In this document: in pieces, positions 38,426-48,907 of the stretch
Layout of the letters: every line of letters begins with the position of its first letter
Position numbering within the stretch: the stretch's first letter is position 1
Source of the DNA: Moraxellaceae bacterium
Lineage (GTDB): Bacteria > Pseudomonadota > Gammaproteobacteria > Burkholderiales > Rhodocyclaceae
DNA: 64,000 nt
NCBI GenBank assembly: GCA_031119205.1
Contig: JAVHYF010000008.1
Location: forward strand, 62,001 to 126,000
Reading direction: 5' to 3'
Notes under the pieces: generated by a model
What the model was told of the DNA's origin: nothing
The model's database searches: none
The model's input: the letters and a program-made list of their open reading frames with translations, nothing else
Position numbers and translations under genes: made by a program

Positions 38426-39906
38426 AGCGCACGACTCTTCACGCCATCGTCATCGGCACCGCCTTCGTCGCCGTCGCAGCGGGTGCCTACCGACTCGGTG
38501 GCCGCCACAATGTCTCACCCGCGACCGATGCCGCGACCAGCCCGCAGGTCGACGCCACCAGCGGCCGCCGCGTGCTGTACTGGCACGACCCCATGGTGCC
38601 CGGCCAGAAGTTCGACAAGCCCGGCAAGTCACCCTTCATGGACATGCCCCTGGTGCCCGTCTATGCCGACGCGGCCGCGGATACCGGTGGCGTCAGCGTG
38701 AGCCCCCGCCAGACCCAGAGCCTGGGCCTGCGCACGGCTAGCGCCACGCCGGGCCGCCTCACACCCCAGGTGGAGGCCGGTGGCAGCGTCGCCTGGAACG
38801 AGCGGGGACTCGCCGTGGTGCAGGCACGCAACACCGGCTTCGTCGAACGGCTTTTCGTGCGCGCCACGCTGGACCATGTCGAGAAAGGACAGGCACTCGC
38901 CGAGATCTACGTACCCGACTGGGTCGCCGCACAGGAGGAGTTCCTCGCAGTGCGCAGGATGCAGGGTGAGGGCACCGTCGCGCTGGTCGACGCGGCCCGT
39001 ACGCGCATGCGCCAGGCCGGCATGCCGGAGGCATTGATTGCGGAGGTCGAGCGCAAGGGCGCGGTGCAGGCACGCGTCACGATCAGCGCGCCGCAAGCCG
39101 GCAGCGTGGTGGAGCTGGCGGTACGCGAGGGAATGACCGTGGCGCCCGGCGCCACGCTGTTCCGCTTGAACGCGCTGGACAGCGTATGGGTCGTCGCCGA
39201 AGTACCGGAGGCCCAGGCGGCCCTGCTGCGCCCCGGCGCTCCGGTGTCGGCGCTGGCCGCAGGCTTCCCCGGCGAACGCTTCGGCGGTCGGGTGCAGGCC
39301 ATCCTGCCGGAAGTGGAGGCAGCTACCCGCACCCTGCGCGTGCGCATCGAACTGGCCAATCCAGGCCGCCGTCTCGCACCGGGCATGTATTTGCGGCTGG
39401 CTTTCGACAGTGCGGCGCGCGAAGCGCTGCTCATCCCGCAGGAAGCACTGATCCGCACCGGCCGGCGCGTGGTGGTGATGCTGGCCGAAGGCGAAGGCAG
39501 GTACCGCCCGGTGGACGTCGCAACCGGGCTGGAGGCCGATGGCCAGGTGGAGATCCGCTCCGGGCTCGCAGCCGGCCAGCAGGTGGTCGTGTCCGGGCAG
39601 TTCCTGCTCGATTCGGAAGCCAGCCTGCGCGCCGTGACGCCACGCCTGGATGAACCAGGCAAGACCGCCGGCAAGGAGTACCAGGTCGAGGCGGTGTTCG
39701 AATCGGTCCTGGATGATCTCGTCATGCTGTCGCATCCGCCGGTGCCCGAACTGAAGTGGGGGGCGATGACCATGGGCTTCAGGCAACCCGCCGGTGGCCT
39801 GCCCAAAGACCTCAAGGCAGGCCAGAAACTGCGCGTTGCCTTCACCGTGCCGGAGGGCGGCGAACCGCAGCTCACGCAGGTGACGGTGACGGGAGGCGGA
39901 CAATGA
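38422..39906 (+). CDS. cusB: RND periplasmic adaptor (CusB-like) with C-terminal CusF-like domain
   Basis: [31 protein letters not shown] metal-binding N-terminus; [15 protein letters not shown]-terminal [20 protein letters not shown]. Confidence 0.92.
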   Translation: MKRTTLHAIVIGTAFVAVAAGAYRLGGRHNVSPATDAATSPQVDATSGRRVLYWHDPMVPGQKFDKPGKSPFMDMPLVPVYADAAADTGGVSVSPRQTQSLGLRTASATPGRLTPQVEAGGSVAWNERGLAVVQARNTGFVERLFVRATLDHVEKGQALAEIYVPDWVAAQEEFLAVRRMQGEGTVALVDAARTRMRQAGMPEALIAEVERKGAVQARVTISAPQAGSVVELAVREGMTVAPGATLFRLNALDSVWVVAEVPEAQAALLRPGAPVSALAAGFPGERFGGRVQAILPEVEAATRTLRVRIELANPGRRLAPGMYLRLAFDSAAREALLIPQEALIRTGRRVVVMLAEGEGRYRPVDVATGLEADGQVEIRSGLAAGQQVVVSGQFLLDSEASLRAVTPRLDEPGKTAGKEYQVEAVFESVLDDLVMLSHPPVPELKWGAMTMGFRQPAGGLPKDLKAGQKLRVAFTVPEGGEPQLTQVTVTGGGQ

Positions 39907-42900
39907 TCGCCGCCCTGATCCGCTGGTCCATCGCCAACCGCTTCCTCGTCCTGCTGGCGACGGTCGCCCTCACGGCATGGGGCGTGATTGCCGCGCTGCG
40001 CACGCCGCTGGATGCGCTGCCGGACCTCTCCGACGTGCAGGTCATCATCCGCACCAGCTACCCGGGACAGGCGCCGCAGATCGTCGAGAACCAGGTGACC
40101 TATCCGCTCACCACCACCATGTTGTCGGTGCCGGGCGCGAAGACGGTGCGGGGCTTCTCCTTCTTCGGCGACTCCTACGTCTACATCCTGTTCGAGGATG
40201 GCACCGACCTCTACTGGGCACGCTCGCGCGTGCTGGAGTACCTCAACCAGGTGCAGTCGCGCCTGCCGGCCAGCGCGAAGCCAGCGCTGGGACCGGATGC
40301 CACCGGAGTCGGCTGGATCTATAGCTACGCACTGGTCGACAGGAGCGGCAAGCACGACCTCTCCCAGTTGCGGAGCCTGCAGGACTGGTTCCTCCGCTAC
40401 GAACTGAAGACGGTGCCCGGCGTCGCGGAAGTGGCCTCCATCGGCGGCATGGTTCAGCAATACCAGGTGCAGCTGAACCCGGAACGCCTGCGTGCCTACA
40501 ACCTCGGCCATCAGGCGGTGATCGACGCGATCGGCCGCGCCAACCAGGAGACCGGAGGTTCGGTACTGGAACTGGGTGAAGCCGAGTACATGGTGCGCGC
40601 CAGCGGCTACCTGAAGACCCTGGACGACTTCCGCAGGATTCCGCTGGCGACCCAGCCGTCCGGCATCGCCGTGCGCCTGGGCGACGTGGCCAGCGTGCAG
40701 CGCGGGCCCGAGATGCGACGCGGCATCTATGAACTGGATGGCGAAGGCGAAGTGGCCGGCGGCGTGATCGTGATGCGCTCCGGCAAGAATGCGCTGGAGA
40801 CCATCGACGCCGTGAAGGCCAGGCTGGACGAGCTCCGGCACAGCCTGCCCGAGGGCGTGGAGGTGGTGTCCACCTACGACCGCAGCGGACTCATCGAACG
40901 CGCGGTGGAGAACCTCGGCTGGAAGCTGGTGGAGGAGTTCATCGTAGTGGCCGTGGTGTGCTTCATTTTCCTGTTCCACCTGCGCTCATCGCTGGTGGCC
41001 ATCGTGTCGCTACCACTGGGCGTGTTGATGGCTTTCATCGTCATGCACTGGCAAGGCGTGAACGCCAACATCATGTCGCTCGGTGGCATCGCGATCGCCA
41101 TCGGGGCGATGGTGGACGCCGCCGTGGTGATGATCGAGAACGCCCACAAGCATCTGGAGAAATGGAAGCACGCCCACCCCGGCGAAGAACCACGCGGCGA
41201 AGCGCACTGGCGCATCATCGGCGACGCTGCGACCGAGGTCGGCCCGGCGCTGTTCTTCTCGCTGCTGGTGATCACGCTGTCCTTCATTCCGGTGTTCACG
41301 CTGGAGGCGCAGGAGGGTCGCCTGTTCTCGCCGCTGGCCTTCACCAAGACCTATGCCATGGCCGCCGCCGCCGCACTGGCGGTGACGCTGATCCCGGTGC
41401 TGATGGGCTACCTGATCCGCGGGCGCATTCCGGACGAGCAGAAGAACCCGCTCAACCGCCTGCTGATCCGCCTGTACCGGCCGCTGCTGGACGCCGTGCT
41501 GGCGCGTCCCAAGGCGACGCTGGGCGCGGCCCTCGTGCTGTTGCTGGCAAGCCTGTGGCCGCTCCAGCACATCGGTGGTGAATTCCTGCCGCCACTGGAC
41601 GAAGGCGACCTGCTGTACATGCCCACGGCACTGCCGATGCTGTCCGCCGGCAAGGCCAGCGAACTGCTGCAGCAGACCGACCGCCTCATCAAGTCGGTGC
41701 CCGAGGTCGCGCGCGTGTCCGGCAAGGCCGGCCGTGCCGAAAGCGCCACCGACCCGGCGCCGCTGGAGATGTTCGAAACCACCATCCAGTTCAGACCGAA
41801 GAGTGAATGGCGGCCCGGTATGACCACCGAGAAGCTGATCGAGGAGCTGGACCGCGTGGTGAAGGTGCCGGGCCTCGCCAACATCTGGGTGCCACCGATC
41901 CGTAACCGCATCGACATGCTGGCCACCGGCATCAAGAGCCCGGTCGGCATCAAGGTGAATGGCACGGACCTGGCGCAGATCGAACAGCTCACCACGCAGG
42001 TCGAACACATCGTGAAGGAAGTGCCGGGTGTCAGCTCCGCGCTGGCCGAGCGCCTGACCGGTGGCCGCTACATCGACGTGGACATCGACCGCGACGCCGC
42101 CGCGCGCTACGGCATGAACATCGCCGACGTTCAGAGCGTGGTGGCCTCGGCCATCGGTGGCGAGAACGTCGGTGAGACGGTAGAGGGGCTGGCGCGCTAT
42201 CCGATCAACGTGCGCTATCCGCGTGAGCTGCGCGACTCGCTGCAGCGCCTGCGCGAGCTTGCAATCGTCGGCCCCATGGGACAGCGCCTGAACCTGGGCG
42301 ACGTGGCGCAGCTGCGCATCAGCGATGGCCCGCCGATGCTGCGTAGCGAGAACGCGCGACTGTCCGGCTGGGTGTATATCGACATCCGTGGCCGCGACCT
42401 CGCCGGCACCGTGCGCGACATGCAGACCGCCGTGCGCGAGCAGTTGACGCTGCCCGCAGGCTACTCGCTCGCCTGGTCCGGCCAGTTCGAGTACCTGGAA
42501 CGGGCCACGGCAAAGATGAAGCTGGTGGTACCCGCCACGCTGCTGATCATCTTCGTGCTGCTGTACCTGACCTTCCGCCGCGTAGACGAAGCCCTGCTGG
42601 TCATGGCCACCCTGCCTTTCGCCCTGGTAGGCGGCATCTGGCTGCTGTGGCTGCTGGGCTACAACCTGTCGGTGGCCGGCGCGGTCGGCTTCATCGCACT
42701 CGCGGGCGTGGCGGCGGAGTTCGGTGTGATCATGCTGCTGTACCTCAAGCACGCCTGGGAGGACCGCGTTGCCCAGGAGAGGCACGACGATCAGGCCCTG
42801 CTCGACGCCATCCGCGAAGGCGCCGTGCTGCGTGTGCGCCCGAAGGCCATGACCGTCGCGGTGATCATTGCCGGCCTGCTGCCCATCATGTGGGGCAGCG

Positions 42901-43109
42901 GCACCGGCTCCGAGGTGATGCAGCGTATTGCCGCACCGATGGTCGGCGGCATGATCACCGCACCGCTGCTGTCCATGCTGCTCGTGCCGGCGGCCTGGCT
43001 GCTGATGCGGCGCAGGGCAGCCGCGGCTACCGGTCCGGCCATCGCCGCCGGCGACCTGCATGGTGAAGTGGCACGGACGACAGACCCTGTCACCACACCC
43101 GGCGGCTAG
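39903..43109 (+). CDS. cusA: Heavy-metal efflux RND pump (CusA-like)
   Basis: [114 protein letters not shown]. Confidence 0.95.
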   Translation: MIAALIRWSIANRFLVLLATVALTAWGVIAALRTPLDALPDLSDVQVIIRTSYPGQAPQIVENQVTYPLTTTMLSVPGAKTVRGFSFFGDSYVYILFEDGTDLYWARSRVLEYLNQVQSRLPASAKPALGPDATGVGWIYSYALVDRSGKHDLSQLRSLQDWFLRYELKTVPGVAEVASIGGMVQQYQVQLNPERLRAYNLGHQAVIDAIGRANQETGGSVLELGEAEYMVRASGYLKTLDDFRRIPLATQPSGIAVRLGDVASVQRGPEMRRGIYELDGEGEVAGGVIVMRSGKNALETIDAVKARLDELRHSLPEGVEVVSTYDRSGLIERAVENLGWKLVEEFIVVAVVCFIFLFHLRSSLVAIVSLPLGVLMAFIVMHWQGVNANIMSLGGIAIAIGAMVDAAVVMIENAHKHLEKWKHAHPGEEPRGEAHWRIIGDAATEVGPALFFSLLVITLSFIPVFTLEAQEGRLFSPLAFTKTYAMAAAAALAVTLIPVLMGYLIRGRIPDEQKNPLNRLLIRLYRPLLDAVLARPKATLGAALVLLLASLWPLQHIGGEFLPPLDEGDLLYMPTALPMLSAGKASELLQQTDRLIKSVPEVARVSGKAGRAESATDPAPLEMFETTIQFRPKSEWRPGMTTEKLIEELDRVVKVPGLANIWVPPIRNRIDMLATGIKSPVGIKVNGTDLAQIEQLTTQVEHIVKEVPGVSSALAERLTGGRYIDVDIDRDAAARYGMNIADVQSVVASAIGGENVGETVEGLARYPINVRYPRELRDSLQRLRELAIVGPMGQRLNLGDVAQLRISDGPPMLRSENARLSGWVYIDIRGRDLAGTVRDMQTAVREQLTLPAGYSLAWSGQFEYLERATAKMKLVVPATLLIIFVLLYLTFRRVDEALLVMATLPFALVGGIWLLWLLGYNLSVAGAVGFIALAGVAAEFGVIMLLYLKHAWEDRVAQERHDDQALLDAIREGAVLRVRPKAMTVAVIIAGLLPIMWGSGTGSEVMQRIAAPMVGGMITAPLLSMLLVPAAWLLMRRRAAAATGPAIAAGDLHGEVARTTDPVTTPGG

Positions 43110-43260
43110 CGCCGGGACAGGGAGACAGCCCTTCCGTTCACCCGGCGGTGACGGCAGGGCTGCCTCCGGCTGACCGATGCAGGCAAAGGCCCGCGCCCGG
43201 CAGGGAGCCCCATAGTGCAGACCCTGGAAGGGGCGCTGCCAAGCCCTCCGACCTCAGAAG

Positions 43261-43274
43261 TTGACCTGGCTCAA
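43261..43274. promoter_or_regulatory. FNR/Anr-like box upstream of nrdD
   Basis: TTGACCTGGCTCAA (TTGA-N6-TCAA). Confidence 0.65.
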
Positions 43275-43290
43275 AACCTATATGTAGTCG
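43275..43290. promoter_or_regulatory. NrdR-like box 1
   Basis: AACCTATATGTAGTCG; core CTATATGTAG against CWATATATWG (9/10). Confidence 0.6.
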
Positions 43291-43305
43291 TAAAAGGCTA
43301 AGTAG

Positions 43306-43321
43306 ATACTACCTATAGTAT
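43306..43321. promoter_or_regulatory. NrdR-like box 2
   Basis: ATACTACCTATAGTAT inside the 20-bp perfect inverted repeat AGATACTA-CCTA-TAGTATCT; 31 bp centre-to-centre from box 1. Confidence 0.65.
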
Positions 43322-43395
43322 CTGCCGGCTGTTTCGTGGCTCCCCGCAGGAGCCGCCCGTCCACGCCAGCCGGCATTCTCCAGGGAGACGCATCC

Positions 43396-45594
43396 ATGCT
43401 TCAGGTCCTCAAACGCGATGGCACAGCCGCACAGTTCGACATCCTGAAAGTCGCGGTCGCCTGCCAGAAGGCCGCCAGTGCGGCCGGCGCAGAGAACCCC
43501 AGTTCGGTCGCCCTGAACGTCGCCGCCGAAGTCGAGGAGCGCTGCCGTCGCAACAGTGGCGACGTGCTCGACATCCCCACCATCCAGCAGTACGTGGAAG
43601 ACGCGCTGATGCGCCTCCACCCCGAGGTGGCGCGGATCTACATCGAGTACCGCCACGACCGCGACAACATCCGCGTCAAGGGCTCCAGCCTGCATGCCCA
43701 GTTGATGGGCCTGGTCGACAAGACCGACGAGGACGCGGTCACCGAAAACGCCAACAAGGACGCCAACGTATTCCCGGTGATGCGCGACCTGATGGCAGGC
43801 ATCGTGTCCAAGCAGTTCGCCAGCAACTTCCTGTCGAAGGAGGTGCTGCAGGCCCACAACAGCGGTGACCTGCACTTCCATGACCTGGACTACTCGCCCT
43901 TCCTGCCGTTTACCAACTGCTGCCTGGTCGACCTGAAAGGCATGCTGGAACAGGGCTTCCACCTGGGCAACGCGGGTATCGAAAGCCCGAAGTCGGTGGG
44001 CGTGGCCTGCGCGGTCACCGCGCAGATCATCGCGCAGGTGGCCAGCCACCAGTACGGCGGCACCACCATTCCGGACATCGACCGGACGCTCGCACCCTAT
44101 GTGCAGAAGAGCTACGAGAAGAACCTGGAGGTCGCCCAGCAGTACGCGATCGCGGAACCGGAGCGCTACGCCCGCGAGCGCACCGAGAAGGAGACCTACG
44201 ACGGCATCCAGGCCTGCGAGTACGAGATCAACACGCTGTTCAGCTCCAACGGCCAGCAGCCCTTCGTGACCTTCTCCTTCGGCATGGGCGCCAGCTGGCA
44301 GGAACGCGCGGTGCAGCGCGCCATCCTGCAGGTGCGCATCAAGGGCATGGGCAAGGAAGGCATCACGCCGGTGTTCCCCAAGCTGGTGTTCTTCATCGAG
44401 GAAGGCCTGAACCTGCGTCCGGAAGACCCGAACTACGACATCAAGCAACTGGCGCTGGAATGCGCATCGAAGCGGATGTACCCAGACATCATTTCCGCGA
44501 AGCTCAACCGCCAGCTCACCGGCTCGTCGGAGCCGGTGTCGCCGATGGGCTGCCGCAGCTTCCTGTCGGTATGGCGTGACGAGGAAGGCCGCGAAGTGCT
44601 GGCTGGCCGCAACAACCTGGGCGTGGTGAGCGTGAACCTGCCGCGTATCGCCATCGAGGCACGGCAGGACCAGAAGCGCTTCTTCGAGATCCTCGACGAG
44701 CGCCTGGTGGTCGCGCGCAAGGCGTTGATGACGCGCATCGAGCGCCTGGAAGGCGTGAAGGCGAACATCGCGCCCATTCTCTACACCGAGGGCGCCTTCG
44801 GCGTGCGCCTGAAACCGGACGAGGACATCCTCACGCTGTTCCGCGATGGCCGTGCGTCGATCTCCTTGGGCTACATCGGCCTGCATGAAGTGGCGCTGCT
44901 GATGTCCGACGGCGAGCACCCGTTCGGCAACGAAGCGCTGCAAGCCTTCCTGCGCAAGGTGGTGTCGCATCTGGCGATGACCACGAAGCAATGGAAGATC
45001 GAATCCGGCTGGGGCTTCTCGCTGTACTCCACGCCCAGCGAATCGCTGTGCCACCGCTTCTGCAAGCTGGACGCCGCACGTTACGGCGACATCGCCGGCG
45101 TGACCGACAAGGGCTACTACACCAACTCCTTCCACCTGGACGTTGCGCGCAAGGTGAATCCTTTCGAGAAGATCCAGTATGAGAAGGGCTTCGCGGACGC
45201 CGCATCCGGCGGGCACATCACCTACGTCGAGCTGCCCAACATGCGCCACAACCTGAAGGCGTTGGAACGGATCTGGGACCACGCCATCGACAACGTGCCC
45301 TACTTCGGCACCAACACGCCGGTGGACTCCTGCGGCCGATGCGGCTTCATGGGCGAAGCGCTGGCCACCGCTGAAGGCTTCACCTGTCCCGAGTGCGGCA
45401 ACCACGACAGTGGCAGCCTGTCGGTGACGCGCCGCGTGTGCGGCTACCTCGGCAGCCCGAACGCACGCCCGTTCAACGCCGGCAAGCAGAAGGAAGTAAT
45501 CCGTCGCGTGAAGCATCTGGCGACGCAGTCACCGGAAGCGCTGCCGCAGCCCGGCGCGCGACCCCACACGGAGCCCGAGCCGCAGGTGGCATGA
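43396..45594 (+). CDS. nrdD: Anaerobic (class III) ribonucleoside-triphosphate reductase
   Basis: N-terminal ATP-cone; CGRCGFMGEALATAEGFTCPECGN zinc site; RRVCGYLG glycyl-radical motif. Confidence 0.95.
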   Translation: MLQVLKRDGTAAQFDILKVAVACQKAASAAGAENPSSVALNVAAEVEERCRRNSGDVLDIPTIQQYVEDALMRLHPEVARIYIEYRHDRDNIRVKGSSLHAQLMGLVDKTDEDAVTENANKDANVFPVMRDLMAGIVSKQFASNFLSKEVLQAHNSGDLHFHDLDYSPFLPFTNCCLVDLKGMLEQGFHLGNAGIESPKSVGVACAVTAQIIAQVASHQYGGTTIPDIDRTLAPYVQKSYEKNLEVAQQYAIAEPERYARERTEKETYDGIQACEYEINTLFSSNGQQPFVTFSFGMGASWQERAVQRAILQVRIKGMGKEGITPVFPKLVFFIEEGLNLRPEDPNYDIKQLALECASKRMYPDIISAKLNRQLTGSSEPVSPMGCRSFLSVWRDEEGREVLAGRNNLGVVSVNLPRIAIEARQDQKRFFEILDERLVVARKALMTRIERLEGVKANIAPILYTEGAFGVRLKPDEDILTLFRDGRASISLGYIGLHEVALLMSDGEHPFGNEALQAFLRKVVSHLAMTTKQWKIESGWGFSLYSTPSESLCHRFCKLDAARYGDIAGVTDKGYYTNSFHLDVARKVNPFEKIQYEKGFADAASGGHITYVELPNMRHNLKALERIWDHAIDNVPYFGTNTPVDSCGRCGFMGEALATAEGFTCPECGNHDSGSLSVTRRVCGYLGSPNARPFNAGKQKEVIRRVKHLATQSPEALPQPGARPHTEPEPQVA

Positions 45595-45598
45595 CGGG

Positions 45599-45658
45599 GT
45601 TGGCAACTGAGTTGGAAACTGAGTTAGCAACCAGGTTGGCGGCTGAGTTCGCATGAAC
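45599..45658. repeat. Degenerate 12-bp tandem repeat between nrdD and nrdG
   Basis: GTTGGCAACTGA / GTTGGAAACTGA / GTTAGCAACCAG / GTTGGCGGCTGA / GTTCGCATGAAC. Confidence 0.7.
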
Positions 45659-46150
45659 TACGACAGGTACTACAGCCAGGATGTCGTGAATGGAGAGGGC
45701 CTGCGCGTCACGCTGTTCGTCACCGGCTGCGCGCACGCCTGCCCCGGCTGCTACAACCGCTCGACCTGGAACCGGCTCAGCGGACAGCCCTTTACCGACG
45801 AAGTACGCGAGCGCCTGCTCGACCTGTGCGAGGAGCACGACGGCCTGAGCCTGTCCGGCGGCGATCCGCTGATGCCGGCCAACCGCGACGCCATCGCGGA
45901 CCTGTGCCGGCGCTTCAAGCAGCGCTACCCGGACAAGGACATTTGGATGTGGACCGGCTACCTCTACGAAGAGGTACAGGAACTCGAACTGCTACGAGAC
46001 GTGGACGTGCTGATCGACGGCCGCTATGTGCAGGAGCAACCGACCTGCAAACCCTGGCGGGGATCGGACAACCAGCGGCTGATCCGCCTGGACGTCGCGC
46101 GTACGGCAGCAGATCCGTCGGCGATCGGTGCGCTCAACGTCACGGACTGA
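45653..46150 (+). CDS. nrdG: Anaerobic ribonucleoside-triphosphate reductase-activating protein
   Basis: Radical-SAM motif TGCAHACPGCYN; LSGGDPLMPAN; WMWTGYLYEE; DVLIDGRY. Confidence 0.94.
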   Translation: MNYDRYYSQDVVNGEGLRVTLFVTGCAHACPGCYNRSTWNRLSGQPFTDEVRERLLDLCEEHDGLSLSGGDPLMPANRDAIADLCRRFKQRYPDKDIWMWTGYLYEEVQELELLRDVDVLIDGRYVQEQPTCKPWRGSDNQRLIRLDVARTAADPSAIGALNVTD

Positions 46151-46169
46151 ACGCGGGTCGACGACCGAT

Positions 46170-46769
46170 TCAGGACTCGCTGCCCTTCACCACCACGGCT
46201 TCACCGATCGCATAGAAGTGGCCGCCCGCGATGTAGTGCAGACTGCGCAGCGCCGGGTCGGCGTCTTCGAAATGCCAGTGGCCGTCGCGGAATACGCGAT
46301 CATCGGCCCAGGCGCCGACCACTTCGCCGATGAACAGGTCGTAGGCCTGCTGGTTGTGTGGCTCCGGCACGAGCCTGCAGGCCAACCAGGCCGAGCAACC
46401 AGCGACGAAGGGCAGGTCATGCCCCTCGATACCGAACAACTCCACGCCACACTCCCGCAACTTGTGCGGCTCGCTGTGCAGGCTGCGGTTACCGACCGCA
46501 TGCGTCATGCCTGCCTGCACCGCCGTCGGCACCTGGATGACGAAGCGACCACTGCGCTCGACCAGCGCGCGCGTGGCGGTGGCCTTGTCGAGCACGACAG
46601 TCAGCTTCGGCGGCGCATAGTCCAGCGCGCAGCACCAGGACGCGGCCATCACGTCCTCAACGCCATCGTGACGGGCGGACACCAGCACCGTGGGGCCGTG
46701 GTTGATGAGGCGGTACGACTTGCCAAGCTCGACCGGTGCCAGATGGCTTTCAGCAGGCCGGTTGTCCAT
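46170..46769 (-). CDS. Flavin reductase-like family protein
   Basis: NHGPTVLVSARHDGVEDVMAASWCCALDYAPPKLTVVLDKATATRALVERSGRFVIQVP. Confidence 0.88.
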   Translation of the reverse strand: MDNRPAESHLAPVELGKSYRLINHGPTVLVSARHDGVEDVMAASWCCALDYAPPKLTVVLDKATATRALVERSGRFVIQVPTAVQAGMTHAVGNRSLHSEPHKLRECGVELFGIEGHDLPFVAGCSAWLACRLVPEPHNQQAYDLFIGEVVGAWADDRVFRDGHWHFEDADPALRSLHYIAGGHFYAIGEAVVVKGSES

Positions 46770-46788
46770 GGTGGTTCCTTACGCAAAC

Positions 46789-46810
46789 GGGAAGGGGGAA
46801 GGGGAAGGGG
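46789..46810 (+). repeat. GGGGAA simple repeat / G-quadruplex motif upstream of the flavin reductase gene
   Basis: GGGAAGGGGGAAGGGGAAGGGG on the plus strand, ending 20 nt from the ATG of the minus-strand gene. Confidence 0.75.
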
Positions 46811-46887
46811 AAAAAGAGGGCGGATTGGTTGATCGATGCCGGAATGAGATGGGTGCCCGCGCAAGCCAGAGCCGCCCCCGTCGCGGG

Positions 46888-47787
46888 TCATGAGGAGTTT
46901 TGCTGCGTGAGCCGGAAGGCTTCGGCTTCGTCCTGCAGCCAGGAGACCAGCGCACGCGCGGCGGTGTTGCGTGCCGCCCGCTTCGACTGCACCAGGTGAT
47001 AGCCCGCCGCCAGCGGCACGTGGTCCGGCCAGGCTTCGACCAGCCGGCCTTCGCGGACGTCATTCTCGATCAGCACCGCATGGCCGACCGCGATGCCCAG
47101 CCCGGCCACCGCAGCCGTCAGCGTCGCTTCCGCGTCCTGGAACTTCATGTTCCGGTCGCTGCTGAGTTCCGCAGCGCCCAGTTCGGCCAGCCAGCGAGGC
47201 CACTTGCTGCTGCGCAGGGAGTCGTGCAGCCAGCAGAAGCGCGCGAGCTGCGCGATCCGCTTCACAGGCGTCTCGCCGAGCAGGCGTGGCGCAGCCACCG
47301 GCACGAGGCTGTCCTGCATCAGCAGGCGGGCGCCGGGCCAGGCACCATCGCCATAGTGCACGGCGAGATCGAAGCGTTCCTTGTGGTAGTCCGCGTCCCA
47401 GATCGAGGTCGCCAGTTCGATCTCGACATCGGCCAGCGCCGTCGGTAGCCGCGTGAGCCGCGGCACCAGCCAGCGCGCGGCAAAGGACGGCATGGCGAGG
47501 ATGCGGATCTTCGGCCGTTCGCCGGCACGGGTGACGCGAAGTGCGGCCTGGTCCAGCTCGTCGAGCACGCGCAGCACGGTCTCCAGGTACAGCTCGCCGG
47601 CCTGCGTGAGTTGCACGCTGCGATGGCCGCGCAGCACCAGCGTCTGCTGCAGGTGGGCCTCCAGCGCCGCGATATGCCGGCTGACGGCGGACTGCGCGTA
47701 GCCGAGGTCGCGCGCGGCGGCGGTGAAGCTGCCGCAGCGCGCGAGGGCACGGAAGGTGCGGAGGGCTGCAATCGGAATGTCATTCAT
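46888..47787 (-). CDS. LysR-family regulator
   Basis: IAALRTFRALARCGSFTAAARDLGYAQSAVSRHIAALEAHLQQTLVLRGHRSVQLTQAG. Confidence 0.92.
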   Translation of the reverse strand: MNDIPIAALRTFRALARCGSFTAAARDLGYAQSAVSRHIAALEAHLQQTLVLRGHRSVQLTQAGELYLETVLRVLDELDQAALRVTRAGERPKIRILAMPSFAARWLVPRLTRLPTALADVEIELATSIWDADYHKERFDLAVHYGDGAWPGARLLMQDSLVPVAAPRLLGETPVKRIAQLARFCWLHDSLRSSKWPRWLAELGAAELSSDRNMKFQDAEATLTAAVAGLGIAVGHAVLIENDVREGRLVEAWPDHVPLAAGYHLVQSKRAARNTAARALVSWLQDEAEAFRLTQQNSS

Positions 47788-47898
47788 GGTCATGCCAGCC
47801 AGGTTGCGGACAAGGCGGGGATCCTGTTCTCCATCCATTGTCCATCAGACCACCCTGCACGTACCGACCACGTCTGCATTCCTGCAGCCCCGGGAGGC

Positions 47899-48702
47899 TT
47901 ACAGCGCCAGTGCCTTGAGTGCGGTCACCACGGCCTGTCCGAAGGGCGTCGCCGAAGCGGGGTTCTGCCCGGTGATCAACCGGCCATCGATCACCACCTT
48001 GCTCTGGAACACCGGAGCTTCTTCGAAGACCGCCTTGTTGGCGCGTAGCGCGGTTTCCAGGTCGAAGGGCACCAGCTTGTCATACTGCCGCGACAGCTCC
48101 TCCTCGGTGGTGAAGGCCGTCAGCTTGCGGCCGGCGATCAGCGAAGTGCCGTCGGACAGCTTCAGGTCGATCAGGCCAGCCGGGCCGTGGCAGACGGCAC
48201 TGACGATGCCACCGCGCTCGTAGATGGAGCGGACGATGGTGTGCAGGCGCTCGTTGCGGGCGAAATCCCACATCGGGCCATGGCCACCCACCAGCATGAC
48301 AGCCGCGTAGCGGGTCGGATCGACGCGCGACAGCGGGATGCTGTTGGCCAGCTTGTTGCGCTGCTCGGGCTGGATCCAGAACCAGCTGTTGCCCTCGTCC
48401 TTGAGGTCGAAGCCATCGAAGGGTGGCATGCCGCCCTGCGGGCTGGCGATGTCGTAGGTATAGCCGGACTCGGTGAACACCTTCGCGGGATGGGTCAGCT
48501 CCGGAAACCAGAAGCCGGCCACCAGACCCTGGCCCTTGCGGTCATGGCTGGTGACGACGATCAGGATGCGCTTGTCAGCGCCGGCTTCCGCGCGGGCGGG
48601 CGTCGTCGGCGTGCTGGCGCTCGCGCTGCCGCTGGCCAGCACGGTGGCCGTCAGGGCCGCGCCGAGGGCTTTCATCGCCAGGCGCCGGTTGTTCGGGTTC
48701 AT
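47899..48702 (-). CDS. DJ-1/PfpI-type glutamine amidotransferase-like protein, probably exported
   Basis: Signal-like N-terminus; ILIVVTSHDRKGQG..., VMLVGGHGPMWDF, VSAVCHGPAGLIDL nucleophile elbow. Confidence 0.9.
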   Translation of the reverse strand: MNPNNRRLAMKALGAALTATVLASGSASASTPTTPARAEAGADKRILIVVTSHDRKGQGLVAGFWFPELTHPAKVFTESGYTYDIASPQGGMPPFDGFDLKDEGNSWFWIQPEQRNKLANSIPLSRVDPTRYAAVMLVGGHGPMWDFARNERLHTIVRSIYERGGIVSAVCHGPAGLIDLKLSDGTSLIAGRKLTAFTTEEELSRQYDKLVPFDLETALRANKAVFEEAPVFQSKVVIDGRLITGQNPASATPFGQAVVTALKALAL

Positions 48703-48837
48703 GGTCTGTTCCTCCACTGGATGTACGGGTTGGTCACGAGTCCGCGGGCATGCAGGACCGTGCAGCGGATTGAACGCCACAACCCGGGTCACGGTGGGGA
48801 ACGCATGCCATCCGCTTTCCGGATGGCAGAAAGACAC

Positions 48838-48867
48838 GCGGCCCGGGCATGACTGCACCCGGGCCGC
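48838..48867 (-). terminator. Stem-loop downstream of msrA
   Basis: GCGGCCCGGG-N10-CCCGGGCCGC, 10 bp perfect arms; only a weak T-rich tail (GTGTCTTTCT) on the minus strand. Confidence 0.5.
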
Positions 48868-48907
48868 TTGAGACCGACGAACGAGACCGCCAAACGAAAC
48901 GGACGGG

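Noticed and set aside
38907-43061. 690-aa and 683-aa minus-strand ORFs
   Set aside because: Antisense to the CusB/CusA-like genes; shadow composition.
43309-45516. 735-aa minus-strand ORF
   Set aside because: Antisense to nrdD, whose zinc and glycyl-radical motifs are unambiguous.
45599-45658. Short repeats as a CRISPR array
   Set aside because: 12-bp contiguous units with no spacers; no cas genes.
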